Source of the DNA: Cladochytrium replicatum
Lineage: Eukaryota; Chytridiomycota; Chytridiomycetes; Cladochytriales; Cladochytriaceae
Direction of reading: 5' to 3'
Length of the DNA stretch: 64,000 nt
NCBI GenBank assembly: GCA_025526935.1
Contig: JAHLKD010000137.1
Location: forward strand, 30,646-94,645
The notes under the pieces: model-generated
Told to the model about the DNA's origin: nothing
Seen by the model: only the letters and a program-made list of their open reading frames with translations
Database searches by the model: none
In this document: positions 1 through 11,299 of the stretch, in pieces
Layout: each line of letters opens with the position of its first letter
Position numbering within the stretch: the first letter of the stretch is position 1
Translations under genes and position numbers: made by a program

Positions 1-1252
1 CAGCAACTTGACGTTGCTCAAGTGATTGAACAGACCCAGAACGAAGCTGCCCAGGGTCAAAAAGATCAATGGGCACCTCATCACCTGGAAAAATGTCCTT
101 GCGGAGCTTGTCAGCACAGTCAGAAGTACAAATAAACTCAGCAGTGTTACGCCCAATAAAACTGATATGGCGAATGTCACGGGAAAATTGAGGGTTTCCA
201 GAAATTCGATTAATCAGAGTGCGGAGCTGATTAAGTGGCTGACGACTAATTTCCTTAAACCTCACAGTAGCAAAACCAGCAGCATGATCACGAACAGGCT
301 GAGGAGGATTGATCAAAATTGGTGACTCAGCCGGGTAATCAATCACCAATCTGGGTGGCCGTAGTGATCTGCGAGATAGGGGGTCCACTCCAGCAACCAC
401 TGAGCGATAAAGGGCGGGTTGAGCATCAGCTTCGGCAGCTTCAATACGAACAATAGCATTTGATGCACGAGAGGCAAATTTTGCAGTGCTGAAAGGCCCA
501 GGATTGCGAGTAGCAGGGGCAGGTGGCGGTCGGCTAGCACTCGCAACTTGAGCATAGGAAGGCACGGCAGAGACAGCAGCAGGAGGGCAGCTGATAGTTT
601 CAACCAACGGAACTACAGCAATAGTCAATGCAGCAAAGAAGGCAGCCTCAGTCTCTGGTTCCAATACTGGGAGAAATTGCATTGCACGAGTGAAAGCAGA
701 CATCACTAATGGATGAGATCCAGAAGTTTGAGCAGGGGCCAGCATATGCAGAGCATCCAAGAATCGGTCACGAGGAGTAGGCAAGGGAGAGGTAGCATGA
801 TCAGCTGCAGAGGCATTCTTCTCGACTCTGGCACGAGAGGCAGGTCGGCGAGTCGGGGGTCATTTTGATGCAGGACGTTTCCCTTTGGGATCAGCATCAG
901 CAAGGGTAAGTGACATTTCGACTGTATCATTCATGTGAACATCAACAACACTTGCGGGGGATCTTCCTCTAATTCGAGGCGGTTCTGAAGTGGATGATGC
1001 TTGGTCACGTGATCGGCGGTCACGTGATTCGCAAGGAGAATTCACTTCATCTGCCCACAGAAAATTTTCTCCATCAAAGTTGCTGGGCTGAGAGTCAGGA
1101 ATGTTTTCCTGAGGGGCGCGAGGGTGGGACACAGAGGGAGCACGGGAGCGAGCACGGCCAGAAGCGATGAAAATTTTTGAGGGGGGTGCGGCGGGCGGCG
1201 CGGCATGCGGCGCGTCAGGCGGCTGCGCAGGCGGAGCGCTGTGAGGCGGCAT
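1..1252 (-). pseudogene. LINE ORF1-like reading frame, one in-frame stop, runs off the window
   Basis: Reading the minus strand from the ATG at 1252 gives a proline/alanine-rich N-terminus and a Ser/Arg-rich stretch. A TGA stop follows at 862-860. The same frame then stays open without another stop to base 1 (about 286 codons). Those downstream residues include a region with HISFIGR and FICTSDCADKL, with the feel of the nucleic-acid-binding part of non-LTR retrotransposon ORF1 proteins. No zinc knuckle is reached inside the window. The frame lies next to a poly(A)-ended LINE tail at 1370-1500. The LINE ORF1 assignment is inference from context and composition. The single stop suggests a recently inactivated copy, or a sequencing error. 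Confidence 0.5.
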
Positions 1253-1257
1253 TGATT

Positions 1258-1260
<3 letters not shown>

Positions 1261-1302
<42 letters not shown>

Positions 1303-1350
1303 GAGAGTGAGTGAGAGAGAGTGAGAGAGTGAGTGAGAGAGAGTGACAGA
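1261..1350. repeat. (GA)n / GAGT microsatellite
   Basis: Almost pure GA dinucleotides with GT interruptions lie immediately upstream of the ORF1-like ATG (1252). Translated on the minus strand the tract gives a Leu-Ser run, which artificially extends the open frame upstream. Confidence 0.9.
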
Positions 1351-1367
1351 GCGAGAGCCTTTCGAAA

Positions 1368-1500
1368 AGTTTTTTTTTTTTTTTTTTGAACTTCATAATA
1401 TGTATTTATTGTCCAACCAATACATATCACCCGCTGGTGCAAAATCCAAATACAAGTGCAAAAATACACGTAAATCGGCAGCACATGGGGAGCCGTGCGA
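1368..1500 (-). mobile_element. LINE 3' tail with poly(A)
   Basis: The minus strand reads through a conserved LINE 3' end and finishes in a run of about 19 A (plus-strand T run at 1371-1387). About 110 bases closely match the plus-strand tail at 12935-13075, including the shared words CACGGCTCCCCATGTGCTGC and TTTTGCACCAGCGGGT. This is the end of a separate LINE copy lying directly upstream of the ORF1-like frame. Confidence 0.7.
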
Positions 1501-1542
1501 GCCGTAGGAAATGCTGATAACCGACTACATTAAAGATTTCAA

Positions 1543-1614
1543 TCTCAGTTAGTATAGTGGCTAGTATCTCTCCCTGTCACGGAGAAGACCCGGGTTCGAT
1601 TCCCGGACTGAGAG
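1543..1614 (+). tRNA. tRNA-Asp (anticodon GTC)
   Basis: A 72-nt cloverleaf. The acceptor stem TCTCAGT/ACTGAGA pairs fully, the anticodon loop CTGTCAC carries GTC, and the T arm is CCGGGTTCGATTCCCGG. The discriminator base is G. There is no intron and CCA is not encoded, as expected for a eukaryotic gene. Remnants of a Copia-type LTR begin about 120 bp downstream. Confidence 0.95.
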
Positions 1615-1830
1615 GTAATTAGATAAATGAGGGAAGTGGAAGCGCAAGAAATTGATTTTCTTTCATTCGTCCTTCCCTGGGTGCATGGTGAGCGTGGAAT
1701 GTATGAATCAAATCATCTAATCATCTGTGTTTAGTCCGAATGAGAACAAAGAATAAATTTGGACTGACGTAAGGGGTAATATAAGTAAAGTTACCATATG
1801 TGGTAACAACATGGAAGATATGTTAGTACG
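1615..1830 (-). repeat. Spacer with a short LTR fragment
   Basis: The first 120 bases show nothing recognisable. From about 1736 the sequence matches the middle of the LTR at 14762-15376 in reverse orientation (AAAGAATA, TTTGGACTGA, TTACCATATGTGGTAACAAC). It is therefore a small decayed LTR fragment. Confidence 0.55.
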
Positions 1831-2084
1831 CGTTGGAGGAGAGCAGGAGTCCCAGAACTGGCCCCATCACATCTGAAACTGTGAGCATAGGTCCCAATTC
1901 CTATGTCCGTCATCCCCTCCCATGTACAAGAGCAATCATACTATGCATATCAATTTGTCGTTATCCCTGCAGTGACACAACGTTCAATCCACAGCCAATG
2001 GCACTCATAGCCTGTAGACCCCTGTTTGCCCGAAACATCACTTTGAGTGGTGATCAGATAATGGATTCCTTGTTCCGAAACGCA

Positions 2085-2499
2085 AAAAATACCTTTGGAC
2101 TGATGCAACTTGTAATGTAAGTAATATTACCATATTTGGTAACAGCATAGAAGACACATAAGTTCGCATTTCCACCATCACAAATACATATTACTTTTCC
2201 GGAGTAAATGACTGTTATTGCCTTAACAATTATAGCCGACATGTCTCTCTGTATCCCGCACAGAGAACTCCTGGATGACTCCAGTCCAATCGTAATGTAG
2301 TAGTGTGTTATGTGTTTGGTTGTTAAAGTGACTGTAAACCCTGTTATTGCCTTAACAATTATAGCCGACATGTCTCTCTGCATCCCGCACAGAGAACTCC
2401 TGGATGACTCCAGTCCATCCGTTATATAGTAGTGTGTTATGTGTTTGGTTGTTAAAGTGACTGAAGAAAAAAGAGTCTTGTAACGTTCATAATCCAACA
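2085..2499 (-). repeat. Solo/truncated Copia-A LTR with internal 129-bp duplication
   Basis: On the minus strand an LTR begins at 2499 with TGTTGGATTATGAACG, the same start as the LTR at 14762. It runs through the conserved block ending near the TTTGGACTGATGCAAC word. A 129-bp segment is tandemly duplicated (about 2212-2340 and 2341-2469). No internal retrotransposon sequence is attached, so this is a solo or truncated LTR. Confidence 0.7.
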
Positions 2500-2560
2500 G
2501 ATAATTGCCTTCAGCTTTCCTGCCTTCTCGGTAGGTTTTGCTATAACAACTGATGACCCC

Positions 2561-3790
2561 CTCTTGAGGTGTCACTAGAGTGGGAGGGGTGGGCTGCTTG
2601 GGGCCCTTTACATTTAAACAAGAATGCTGGCAAGAAGTTAATGTCAAGCGTGTTGGCAACCATGATCGCCTTTCATTGTCGTGTTCTGATGTTGGCTGTT
2701 CAAACTGATATTGTTTGCAAAGTTGCAGATATATTGGCCAGCGTTTGTTTGTTTCCAGACAAGCTGCAGCATTTGCCCCCTGAAGTTGTTGTCTATACCG
2801 GAATCGTCAAGTGCAAAAGCCTCACACTTGCTGTCCACAGTAACCTACTAGAATGGGCACAATTCAGTCAAGTTTCATGACTGGACAGCAACCTACTAGA
2901 ATGCGCACAATTCAGTCAAGTTTTATGACCAGGAATGAAGACTCCAAAAATGAAAGTTTGCACCAGGCATGTCATAAAGTGGGAGACTTGAAGTCAAAGA
3001 GTTGAAGAACTGGAATGAGAATGCTTGACTCACCTTCAAATTTCCTTTCCTATTTTGTCAATCACTGTTACACAATTTGGAAGGTCGTGAGAGCATGGTT
3101 CGAGTAGACCATTCCAGAGTTTCAGTGTTGCCAACGAAGGTGAACAGCTTTGTATCCCTACTGATGTCCGCATTGACCACGCGGAAATCCACAGTAGGTG
3201 GGTCATCAACTTCTTCCATGATGGAGATGCTCCACACTTTACCCGAAGTAAGTGGCATGCAAGGATCTGTCCAACGCAAGAAACACAGGTGTGAGTAAGA
3301 GCAGACCTCTCCGTCTATTCTGCAGAAGAGGAAGGGCGAGAAGTGTTGCTAGCTATTAGCAGAAACAAATTAAACCGTCGTACTCTTTGAGTTGTAAGGG
3401 CAAAAGGGGAATAACTTTGGGATACCATCGCAATGCCTCTGAGATAGGTAGGTGCCAGAGTTTTATACAAACAAGGCTGTTGTGAGAAGTTGGTCAGAAA
3501 ATTCTCACACCAAACACTGCTGGCTTATGTTCCCATACCCACACCAGCCACATGGGCATTGTCATTAGAAATACCTCAAAAATTTCTGTACATTTGAGTT
3601 TCTTCGTGCGTACAAATTCTCAAAAGTCTCATGGAATCATGGGCCAATTTTGTCAATGGTGGCAACAACTGATAATTTGGCAAAAAAGGGGAAAAATATA
3701 TGTGCTCTCCCCACCACCAATGGCTGGGAAAGCAAATTCTCAAAAAGGGGGATTATTTAGCTCGATTTAGACATAGAGAGTTTTAACTTT
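2561..3790. other. Spacer, no convincing gene
   Basis: Contains a 47-bp imperfect tandem duplication near 2840-2932 (AACCTACTAGAATG repeated). A 73-codon minus-strand frame at 3058-3279 has coding-like composition but no recognisable family, and may be a decayed exon. Nothing else could be supported. Confidence 0.4.
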
Positions 3791-3803
3791 ATAATTGCTC
3801 TCT

Positions 3804-3904
3804 GAGTTCGGTAACGTCAATTACCAGAAGAACATCATCATGTCACACATCAAATACTTCCAGAATCTGATGATGTTCTTCTGGTAATTGACGTTACCAA
3901 ACTC
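3804..3904. repeat. Long inverted repeat (37-bp arms, 27-nt loop)
   Basis: Bases 3804-3840 are the reverse complement of 3868-3904 with a single mismatch (GGTAAC against GTTACC edge). The unit could be a small hairpin element or an RNA stem-loop. No protein frame or flanking target duplication was identified. Confidence 0.85.
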
Positions 3905-4089
3905 AATCTTGCCAATTCCTCCTGAAGAACCTTACAGAGGGCTAGACTTCATTACAGATCTCCTGAAATGTCAAAACATATAATCCCAACATTAGTCTGT
4001 TAATAACTTCTGTTTTCACTTCGGCTCTTACGACTTACTTTAGACTAATATAAACTTATAAATACCCATATATTTTTTCTTACCGATTT

Positions 4090-4249
4090 GTAGTGTACCG
4101 AAGTAAAATATGGTTAACATTGTAGTGTACCGAAGTAAAATATAGTTTACATTGTAGTGTACCGAAGTAAAACATAGTTTACATTGTAGTTTACCAAAGT
4201 AAAATATAGTTTACATTGTAGTTTACCAAAGTAAAATATGGTTTACATA
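4090..4249. repeat. 32-bp tandem repeat, 5 copies
   Basis: Five head-to-tail units start at 4090, 4122, 4154, 4186 and 4218. All contain GTAGT-TACC-AAGTAAAA and end in ACATT. The last two units share a variant (TTTACCAAAG instead of GTACCGAAG), showing stepwise expansion. This is AT-rich minisatellite DNA. Confidence 0.9.
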
Positions 4250-4320
4250 TGATAAACTTATATGCTTTATCAACCGGTATTGTTTAACTGCCCCATCCAA
4301 CTTCCCACCTGACAATGTCT

Positions 4321-4600
4321 TCAACCCAGGTGGGTAAAATTATCCCATAATGGCAGCTGACCTTTGGTGCAAAGCTCTTTACGTAACCTGGGTAAAATTA
4401 TCTCATAATGGCAGCTGACCTTTGGTGCAAAGCTCTTTACTTTACGTATGTCTCTTATGTTATGTTATAGTTTATATTGTGGAATGTTGTGGTAGATCAG
4501 CATAGTAGGAGTAGGGTGTACTCCGTTCAAACGTGTATGTCTCTTATGTTATATGGTTTATATTGTGGAATGTTGTGGTAGATCAGCGTAGTAGGAGTAG
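4321..4600. repeat. Two successive tandem duplications
   Basis: A block of about 60 bp around TGGCAGCTGACCTTTGGTGC occurs twice (4329 and 4391). Then a block of about 90 bp with GTGGAATGTTGTGGTAGATC occurs twice (about 4478 and 4563). The second block is the terminal part of the Copia-A LTR. Confidence 0.75.
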
Positions 4601-4765
4601 GTATACTTTGTCAAGCATGATTGAGTAGAGTCGATCCTGAGACTCATACACGCCATTCAATCAGCGTTGCATGCTCTTATATAGCAGTATTGCTTGATTT
4701 CTAAACTATTGTTCCCATTAAGTAAGGGAATTAAGAATAACTTTGGACTGACGCAACATCTAATT
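4560..4765 (-). repeat. Copia-A LTR fragment (3' end)
   Basis: The reverse complement matches the end of the LTR at 14762-15376: TGTGGAATGTTGTGGTAGATC, the segment GTCGATCCTGAGACTCATAC, and the block ending at TTTGGACTGA. No pol sequence accompanies it. Confidence 0.65.
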
Positions 4766-5204
4766 ATCCCAAGAATGAGATCGAAAATTCAGTCCAGGAG
4801 ACATCCGTTAAATATTTGTGAAAATCATATGGATTATTATCAGAGAAAGTGAAAAAAATTTCAATCAAAACAACTTCTTCTCCTCCACCGACTATCCCAC
4901 CGACCCATCACAATCCGCCTCCTCCTCCTTCGCCGCAAATCCAAAAAAACAAAAGAACTGACAAAGGAAGAAGGAAAAATGGGGAGTACGAGGGGAATAA
5001 GTGGTAAATCATCATCAACAGCAACGTCACGACAAAAACTTTTGGTGAGAGTAGAACGTGGTGCGATGACAGGACAGAAAAAAGAATCGATAAAGAATTG
5101 CAAACCACAATTAACACAAAAAAAATCTCCACACTCGTTGACGACTCTAGTTTTACGTCCCGAAGACCGAGACGATCTCATTTCGTTGCCCGTAACGAAA
5201 CATG
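4766..5204. other. 3' flank of eEF3
   Basis: No independent gene is supported. Short frames here on both strands are low-complexity Arg/Lys/Phe-rich shadows. The stretch probably holds the eEF3 3' untranslated region. Confidence 0.4.
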
Positions 5205-8200
5205 TTAGACGACCCAGTCGTCATCGTCGTCGTCGTCGTCCCCAAGACCAGCCTTCTTCTTCTTGGCCTTCATCATCTTCTCTTTTCTCGACAACTTGGT
5301 CTTCTGCGACTTGACTTTCGACACATTCCCAAACGCGTCAGTCATCTCCTCCTCCTGCTTGAACTCAATCTTCGCCTCCACACGCATCTCGTTGCGGGCA
5401 CCTGTAACTGTGCACACACCATTATCGACGTGCCAGATCTCAGGGCAGAGCTCCTTAACGAAGTCGGAGTTGTGCGAGATGATAACGACGCCGCCACCGT
5501 AGTCCTTGATGGCGCTAGCGAGCGCACCGAGAGAGTCGCGGTCGAGATAGTTGGTCGGCTCGTCGAGAACAAGCATGTGTGGTTGGTTCCACATGGCAGC
5601 GCCGATAACAACCTTGACTTTCTGTCCACCAGACAAACCACGGAGACGGTTGTGGGTAGAGAACTCGGGATCGAGACCGACGTCGGCCAAGTGCTTGGTG
5701 ACGTTCTGGGCAGTAAGCGGGCGAGCGTACATACCCGCGCGGGCGGCCTCCTTGTCATCGAAAGCCTGCAACATCTTAGCGAATCCTAGAGACTCGAGCT
5801 GCTCGCGGGGCATCCAGGTGTTGTCGTCGTGAACCTTGTTCACCCACTTGACTTCGTAGTCGAAGGTCTTCTTGCCCTTGCGACGACCCATCAGCTGCTC
5901 GATCTGGCGCTTCTCGCCCTCGATCATGATGACCTTCTCCATCTGTTTCTGCTCCTCCTCCGAAATCTGACGAGTCTCCTTCTGGAGCAACTCACGATCC
6001 TCACCGTACTGGTAACGCCATTGGATGTACTGGTTGGCAGTCTTGTCAAGGTGTTGTTCCAAGTGGTGGAACGCGTGCTGGGCGACGTAGGCGATACGGA
6101 GGTTAGGGTGCTTCCAGACGTCACCGCTGGTGGCGTTGACCTCACCGGTCAAAACCTTGATGAGAGTGGACTTTCCGGCACCGTTGGGGCCAATGCATCC
6201 GACACGAGAGGAGAGAGCGAGCTGGACTGTGACGCCAGTGATGGTGGGCTTCGGGTTGATGGGGTATTTGAAGCTGACGTTGCCCATCTTCAAGATGGCC
6301 TTGTCCTTTGACTTGACACCGTCGAGGAATCCGGGCTCAGGGAATTTGAATGAGAAGGCAGCCTCAGAGAGCGAATAGTAAGACTTGGCCTCAGGGCGGA
6401 CCTTGACGAACTCGGCAAGGTTACCCTTATACTGCTTCAGCTTGCGGTTCTCGTAGTGAATGATGCCGGTGGCGACGTTGTCAAGGAAGCTGGAGTCATG
6501 CGAAACAATGATGGAAGTGACAGTGGTCATGCTGGTGAGGTAGCTCTCGAGCCACTTGACGTTCTTCACGTCCAAGTGGTTGGTAGGCTCGTCGAGAAGC
6601 AGAATGTCTGCCTTGAGCATCATCGCACGTGAGAGTTCGAGCTTCATACGCCAACCTCCGGAAAGCGCAGAAACGGGCTGAGCGCGGCGCTCAGAGTCGA
6701 AACCGACAGACTCAAGAATATTCTCAATCTCCGCCTTGTTGATGTTCATCTCCTGAACCTTGGTATCGTTCAAGCAGAACTCGATGACCGAGTCGGCACC
6801 TTGGAAACCCTGAAGGTTGTGTTCGACGTAGATCGTCTTCAAAACATCAGGGGGAGGGAAGTTCTCGACCTGGTTGTTGGCGATGGCGCGCATGAGAGTG
6901 GTCTTCCCTGAACCGTTGGGACCGCAGAGACCATAGCGGGCACCACGCTTGAGACGAAGACGGGTTTTCGTGAGCAAAATGAGCGCACCGTATGCGAGCG
7001 AGAATTCACAGTCGCAGAGAAGAGGGAGACCGTCGTCTTCCTCCTCGTCACCCTTCTTCTTGGCCTTCTCAGCCTCAACCTCGAGCTGACGGCAGCGTTC
7101 ACTGAAAGCGCTAACGATGGCGGTAATATCCTCCTCAGTGTTGAACTGGACGAGGTAGGGCTCAACCACAGATCTCCACTCTGTCTGGTCATAGACACGG
7201 GTGTTGACAAGCTGGGCAGCGAGCGAGCAGATGTACTTCAGGTCAACAACTTCGAAAGTATCAATGTCCTCAGGGGTTGTGGAGATGGCAGCGATGACTT
7301 CCTTGAGAATGGAGAGGAGAGTGTCCGGCTCGACGTCCTTGCGCTCAGGGCGTTCGTCACCTCCGCCGACAAGGATTAGAGTCGCGCGAGCCTTCGTGGC
7401 ACGATCACGGAGCTCGGGGTCAGCAGCAGTCTCGACAACACGGTCAAGGGCAGGAAGAAGCTTGGGCAAGAACTGTTCGACGTCCAGAGGGTTCTCGACG
7501 AGCTTGCACATGTTGTCAATGATCACAGCAGCCTGACGCAAGATGGCGGGCTTGCGCTCAGAGAGAGCACGGCTGAGAAGAGGCAACATGATGGCGAGCG
7601 CGGGAGCCTCGACCTGTGCTACGAAAGTGGTGGAGGCGAGTTTGTACGTGCACTCCGGGACCTCCTCGGGCTTTGCGATACAGCTGATAAGAGCCGGGAT
7701 GAAAGGCTCAATGTCAACGTTTCCAATGACCGAGCAGACGTCCGCCATGGCCTTCTTGGCCGCGACCTGTACATCGACCTTCGAGTCCCACATCTGCTCA
7801 GAAAGCGGGGGGATGATGTCGGGGAGGCTGGAGGCGACCTGTCGGGGAGCTGTCTCGGCAAGTTTGCTGAAGATGTGGCAAATGGCCTGCTTGGTCTGCC
7901 ATTTTCCGTTGACAAGACCTTCGAAGAGGTGAGGAAGGATAACCTTAATTCCACGGGTGCAGAGGAGGGCGACAAGTGCGTTGCCGGCGGTGGAGGCGGT
8001 CTCACGCACAACCTTGTCCTTGTCAGAGTACAAGTCCAAGACCTTCGGGAGAAGGGGAATCAAGTGCGGCTCGGTGGGCTTGCCAACGATGGTAGCCAGC
8101 GAAGCGTAACCCATGAGAGCACCCTCGCGAGCCTTTGACTTCTTTTTGTTGTCCATGGCAGTCGACAGGGCGTCGAGAATCTCGTAGGTGCGGAGATATC

Positions 8201-8398
8201 CAATACCAGCCAACTTGACCTGGTGAGCGAGGTCGTCGGCTGCGACCTTACGGTCAGCATCGGTGGTTGCGACTTCGACGAGGTGGTGGAGAAGTTCCTG
8301 AACACGCTCGCGACCGTGTGCTAACAAGATGGATTTAATCAGAAAAGACTGTAGAGAACGCATGCGCGCAGTGAAAACTCACCTTCAGCGGCAGACAT
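5205..8398 (-). CDS. Translation elongation factor 3 (eEF3), two exons
   Basis: eEF3 is a ribosome-bound ATPase that helps release deacylated tRNA from the E site during elongation. The N-terminus is HEAT-like (about residues 1-320), followed by a helical segment and two ABC domains. ABC1 has GPNGSGKTT (472-480), LSGG (558-561) and LLLDEPT. ABC2 has GPNGAGKST (716-724), LSGGQ (901-905) and LVLDEPT, with a chromodomain-like insert between its halves. The C-terminus is Lys-rich and ends in a poly-Asp tract then WVV. The start is a 16-nt exon, ATG at 8398-8396 to 8383, encoding MSAAE plus one base. A GTGAGT donor at 8382 joins an acceptor at 8321, so coding exon 2 is 5205-8320. This gives 1043 residues, the normal family length. 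The ATG at 8363 lies inside the intron and is unlikely to be used. Confidence 0.96.
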
Positions 8399-9804
8399 GA
8401 TTAAAGGGTAAAACTAGCAAATAAAGATAGGGCAGGCAAACAAGCGCCGTCTATAATTCACTGAAGTTCGATCAGCAACGAAAACACAGACGGTACAGGA
8501 TCATTCACTTACACAGAATAAAGATGGCCGCAACACAAGGGCCAGAGAGAGATAAAGATGAGGGGCGGTAAGCGGAGAGCTGCAGCGCACGGAGACGGAT
8601 GGGTTTAAGACGGGGGGGAGGACACTTTTATATGGCCGAACGGGTAAAAAAGTAAAAAAAAAACTGAATGAAAAAAGAAAAAGAGAAAGAAAAAAAAGCG
8701 CGGTGCAGTGCCACCCAGCCCAATTGGACGCCCAGACCTGAATGAGCCAGATTTGGAACACGATCTGGACTCACGCTGAATGGGCCGATCACGATTGCAT
8801 TTACTTACTCACTGCTGGCACTGCTGGCACTACTGGCATGTATCCCCATGTGATAGTGTGCGGGCAATCAACCCGATTATTTATTCTCTTTTTTATTGAT
8901 AGATCACTCCCTTGTCCGAGCACGTGCTGCCCTTGCTTCACACGTGACCCTCAAATTTGTATTCTTTTATATCGTTTTTATCACTCGCTTCATGCGCGCG
9001 TTTCATCGTTGACGTAGAATTTTAAATCGCTCGTCGTTTGATCGGCTGCATCGGCTGCTATTGCGGCCGTTCTGGGATTGGCTTTCATGTCAACGGCGTG
9101 TAAATGAAATTCCCATGTTGCCTGTTGAGATCATGACCCTGCCCGACTCAGATGCTCTTTCGTGCGCTTTCACGTCATTGTTTGAATGCACCAAAAAAAC
9201 CTCTCAGACGATTCTTCCGAATCTGTTTTTACTTCAAATTCGTGACCTGCTGCATCATCGGCGCACATCACCTCCGTACTTGAGTCCCTTTGAATCGCTT
9301 GCCGCATAATAGGGTTCACAGTACCCTTCTTCAATTCAAAGTGTACATCCCAGGACAGTACAAACCCCACATACCATTTTTATCTTGCAAACAACAATGT
9401 GTCGCATAAGGAGCTTCACCAAGAATCATGCGTGTGCGGCAGCACAACTGTTCATCAAACGATTCCAAGAAATGCCATTATAGTGAAGTTAGAATGTCGG
9501 TCTGTGTGTCTCGAGCTAGGAAGAACAATATAAATTAACGTATTCGTTACTTACGGGACACCCCCGAATGCTGAAAAAACACCTTCATCATCTTACCTGC
9601 CTGCTCTTGTTCTTGCCCTGTTCGCATGATTCATGGCAATGATCAATAAAAAAACTCCTTCCCAACTCACTGTTCAAGAGAAAATTGTGGTGCCCGATTC
9701 TCTGGATTGGTGCCATCAGAAAATCAATGATATCTTTTCGGTTACACTCTGACCGCAGAGGAAGTCCCTATTACGACGTTCAGCAATTCCAACGACAACA
9801 ATTT

Positions 9805-9952
9805 CTCAAAAGTAGCACGCCCTCAGGAACTCACTGCATCATAACATCGATGTATGGTCCTCATTACTTTTATCAAGACTCAAAAGTAGCACGCCCTCAG
9901 GAACTCACTGCATCATAACATCGATGTATGGTCCTCATTACTTTTATCAAGA
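9805..9952. repeat. 74-bp exact tandem duplication
   Basis: Bases 9805-9878 are repeated at 9879-9952 with no difference seen. The unit begins CTCAAAAGTAGCACGCCC. Perfect identity implies a recent duplication. Confidence 0.9.
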
Positions 9953-11007
9953 CTTGGAGTAGATCAATATATCGAGCTTCAGAATAGAAGAGCTCTTCAA
10001 TGACATGTGATACGTTGACAGTATGTGGTTCGGTCGCCGCAGTTGGACTTCTTGATGCGGTTGTTAGCGACACAGAACTGACCAGTGTGGTGCCCCCGCT
10101 CAGTGTCTGATTGCAAACCGCCCGAATGTGCTCGGATGCTACTGCTCCGTCATGAAACGTGACATCGGTTGGATCAGCTCGCGCAGCTTTCCAGAATCTG
10201 CATGCATGTTATTTTCTCAGCTCGATCACACAGCGTTGGCCGCTTTCAAAGAAAACCTCACCAAGTCATACTGCTTTCCACTAGGCTTCCTAAGCTTCCC
10301 ATGAACCTCCATGCACGACTTTATCATCTGCATGTTTCCTTGCTGAGGTGAGATGGTATAGTATACAGCACACAACAAACACATCAGTCTCTTGACTCTC
10401 ACCTCAAACAGAATCGTCAGGTATTCATCGAGCGACCGCGAAAGTCCGCCGCATCACCACGCCTCTCCATACCTGATCCCAAATTCTTACCCACCGCCAT
10501 CCCACCATCAACCCAACAACACCGACCCTGGCACTCGATCCCCGAGCTCAAACTTCATCCCAAACAGATCGAGCACTCGAAACATAAACCCGATTTTGTT
10601 CACATGAATTTGTGGCCAACGCCCACCCTTTCTCGCGATGAGCGTGTGGTATCATTTTACTGCAGTTGCATTTCAGTTATAAATCGCCGCCAATCAAAAT
10701 TAGTCCCCTCGGTGGGGGTATCGATACCATGTGCTCGGTTTCCGCCCGCTCGTTGCAGTAGTTTGAACATATCCAATCCCCCTTCCAACAACAACAGCAG
10801 GGATCCCACCTTGCATCCTCATCTCTCTCCTGATCCTGCTGTTGCCACGGTCCCGACCAATAGCCGTCTTCTCCTGCTCCTCCACAGTCATCTCCTCCAC
10901 ACCCGCCCTCCTGTTCGGCGTGAACCCCCGAATACGAACGACTCAGTGTTCCATTTGTATGTCAGTCGGGTGTAAATACGATTCCTGACAATTACCTGTT
11001 ATCACCT

Positions 11008-11053
11008 CCATTTCCATCAAATTACTAGTAATATAGTAATTTGATGGAAATGG
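11008..11053. repeat. Perfect inverted repeat (20-bp arms, 6-nt loop)
   Basis: Arms 11008-11027 and 11034-11053 are exact reverse complements around the loop GTAATA. The structure lies about 130 nt beyond the 3' end of the minus-strand tRNA-Trp. Confidence 0.9.
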
Positions 11054-11180
11054 TGTTGTTGAAACAGAGAGCACAACAACATACTCAGGAAACCTGTTTG
11101 GTACGACCCTTGCTTCCCAGTACCAAAATATTTCTTAGCGCGGGTCATGTTGGCAAAATCTATTCAAAACAATATGGTAG

Positions 11181-11252
11181 TGACCCCTAAGTGATTTGAA
11201 CACTTAACCTTCTGATCTGGAGTCAGACGCGCTACCGTTGCGCCAAGGGATC
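11181..11252 (-). tRNA. tRNA-Trp (anticodon CCA)
   Basis: On the minus strand the acceptor stem GATCCCT/AGGGGTC pairs with one G-U. The anticodon stem-loop TCTGA-CTCCAGA-TCAGA gives CCA. The T stem AAGTG/CACTT closes a 7-nt loop TTCAAAT. Discriminator A, no intron, no encoded CCA. Confidence 0.93.
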
Positions 11253-11299
11253 TGGTATTTTTCTACTTTTGCTTATAGTAATTGTCTACTTTCACAAGA

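Larger units (their letters stand above)
8399..11180. other. Gene-free spacer between eEF3 and tRNA-Trp
   Basis: The part next to 8398 must hold the eEF3 promoter and 5' UTR. It has A-rich and pyrimidine-rich tracts but no TATA box I would defend. The rest carries only short frames with no family resemblance. It includes a tandem duplication (9805-9952) and a hairpin (11008-11053), listed separately. Confidence 0.5.

Noticed and set aside
4090-4249. CRISPR-like array
   Set aside because: The 32-bp units are contiguous with no unique spacers, and the genome is eukaryotic.
5202-6311. Plus-strand frames of 195 and 160 codons opposite eEF3
   Set aside because: They are antisense to conserved ABC-domain sequence and rich in Leu/Val/Asp from complementary codons; no family resemblance.
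10604-10975. 123-codon plus-strand frame
   Set aside because: Pro/Ser/Arg-rich, no domain, no splice context, and no similarity I can name.
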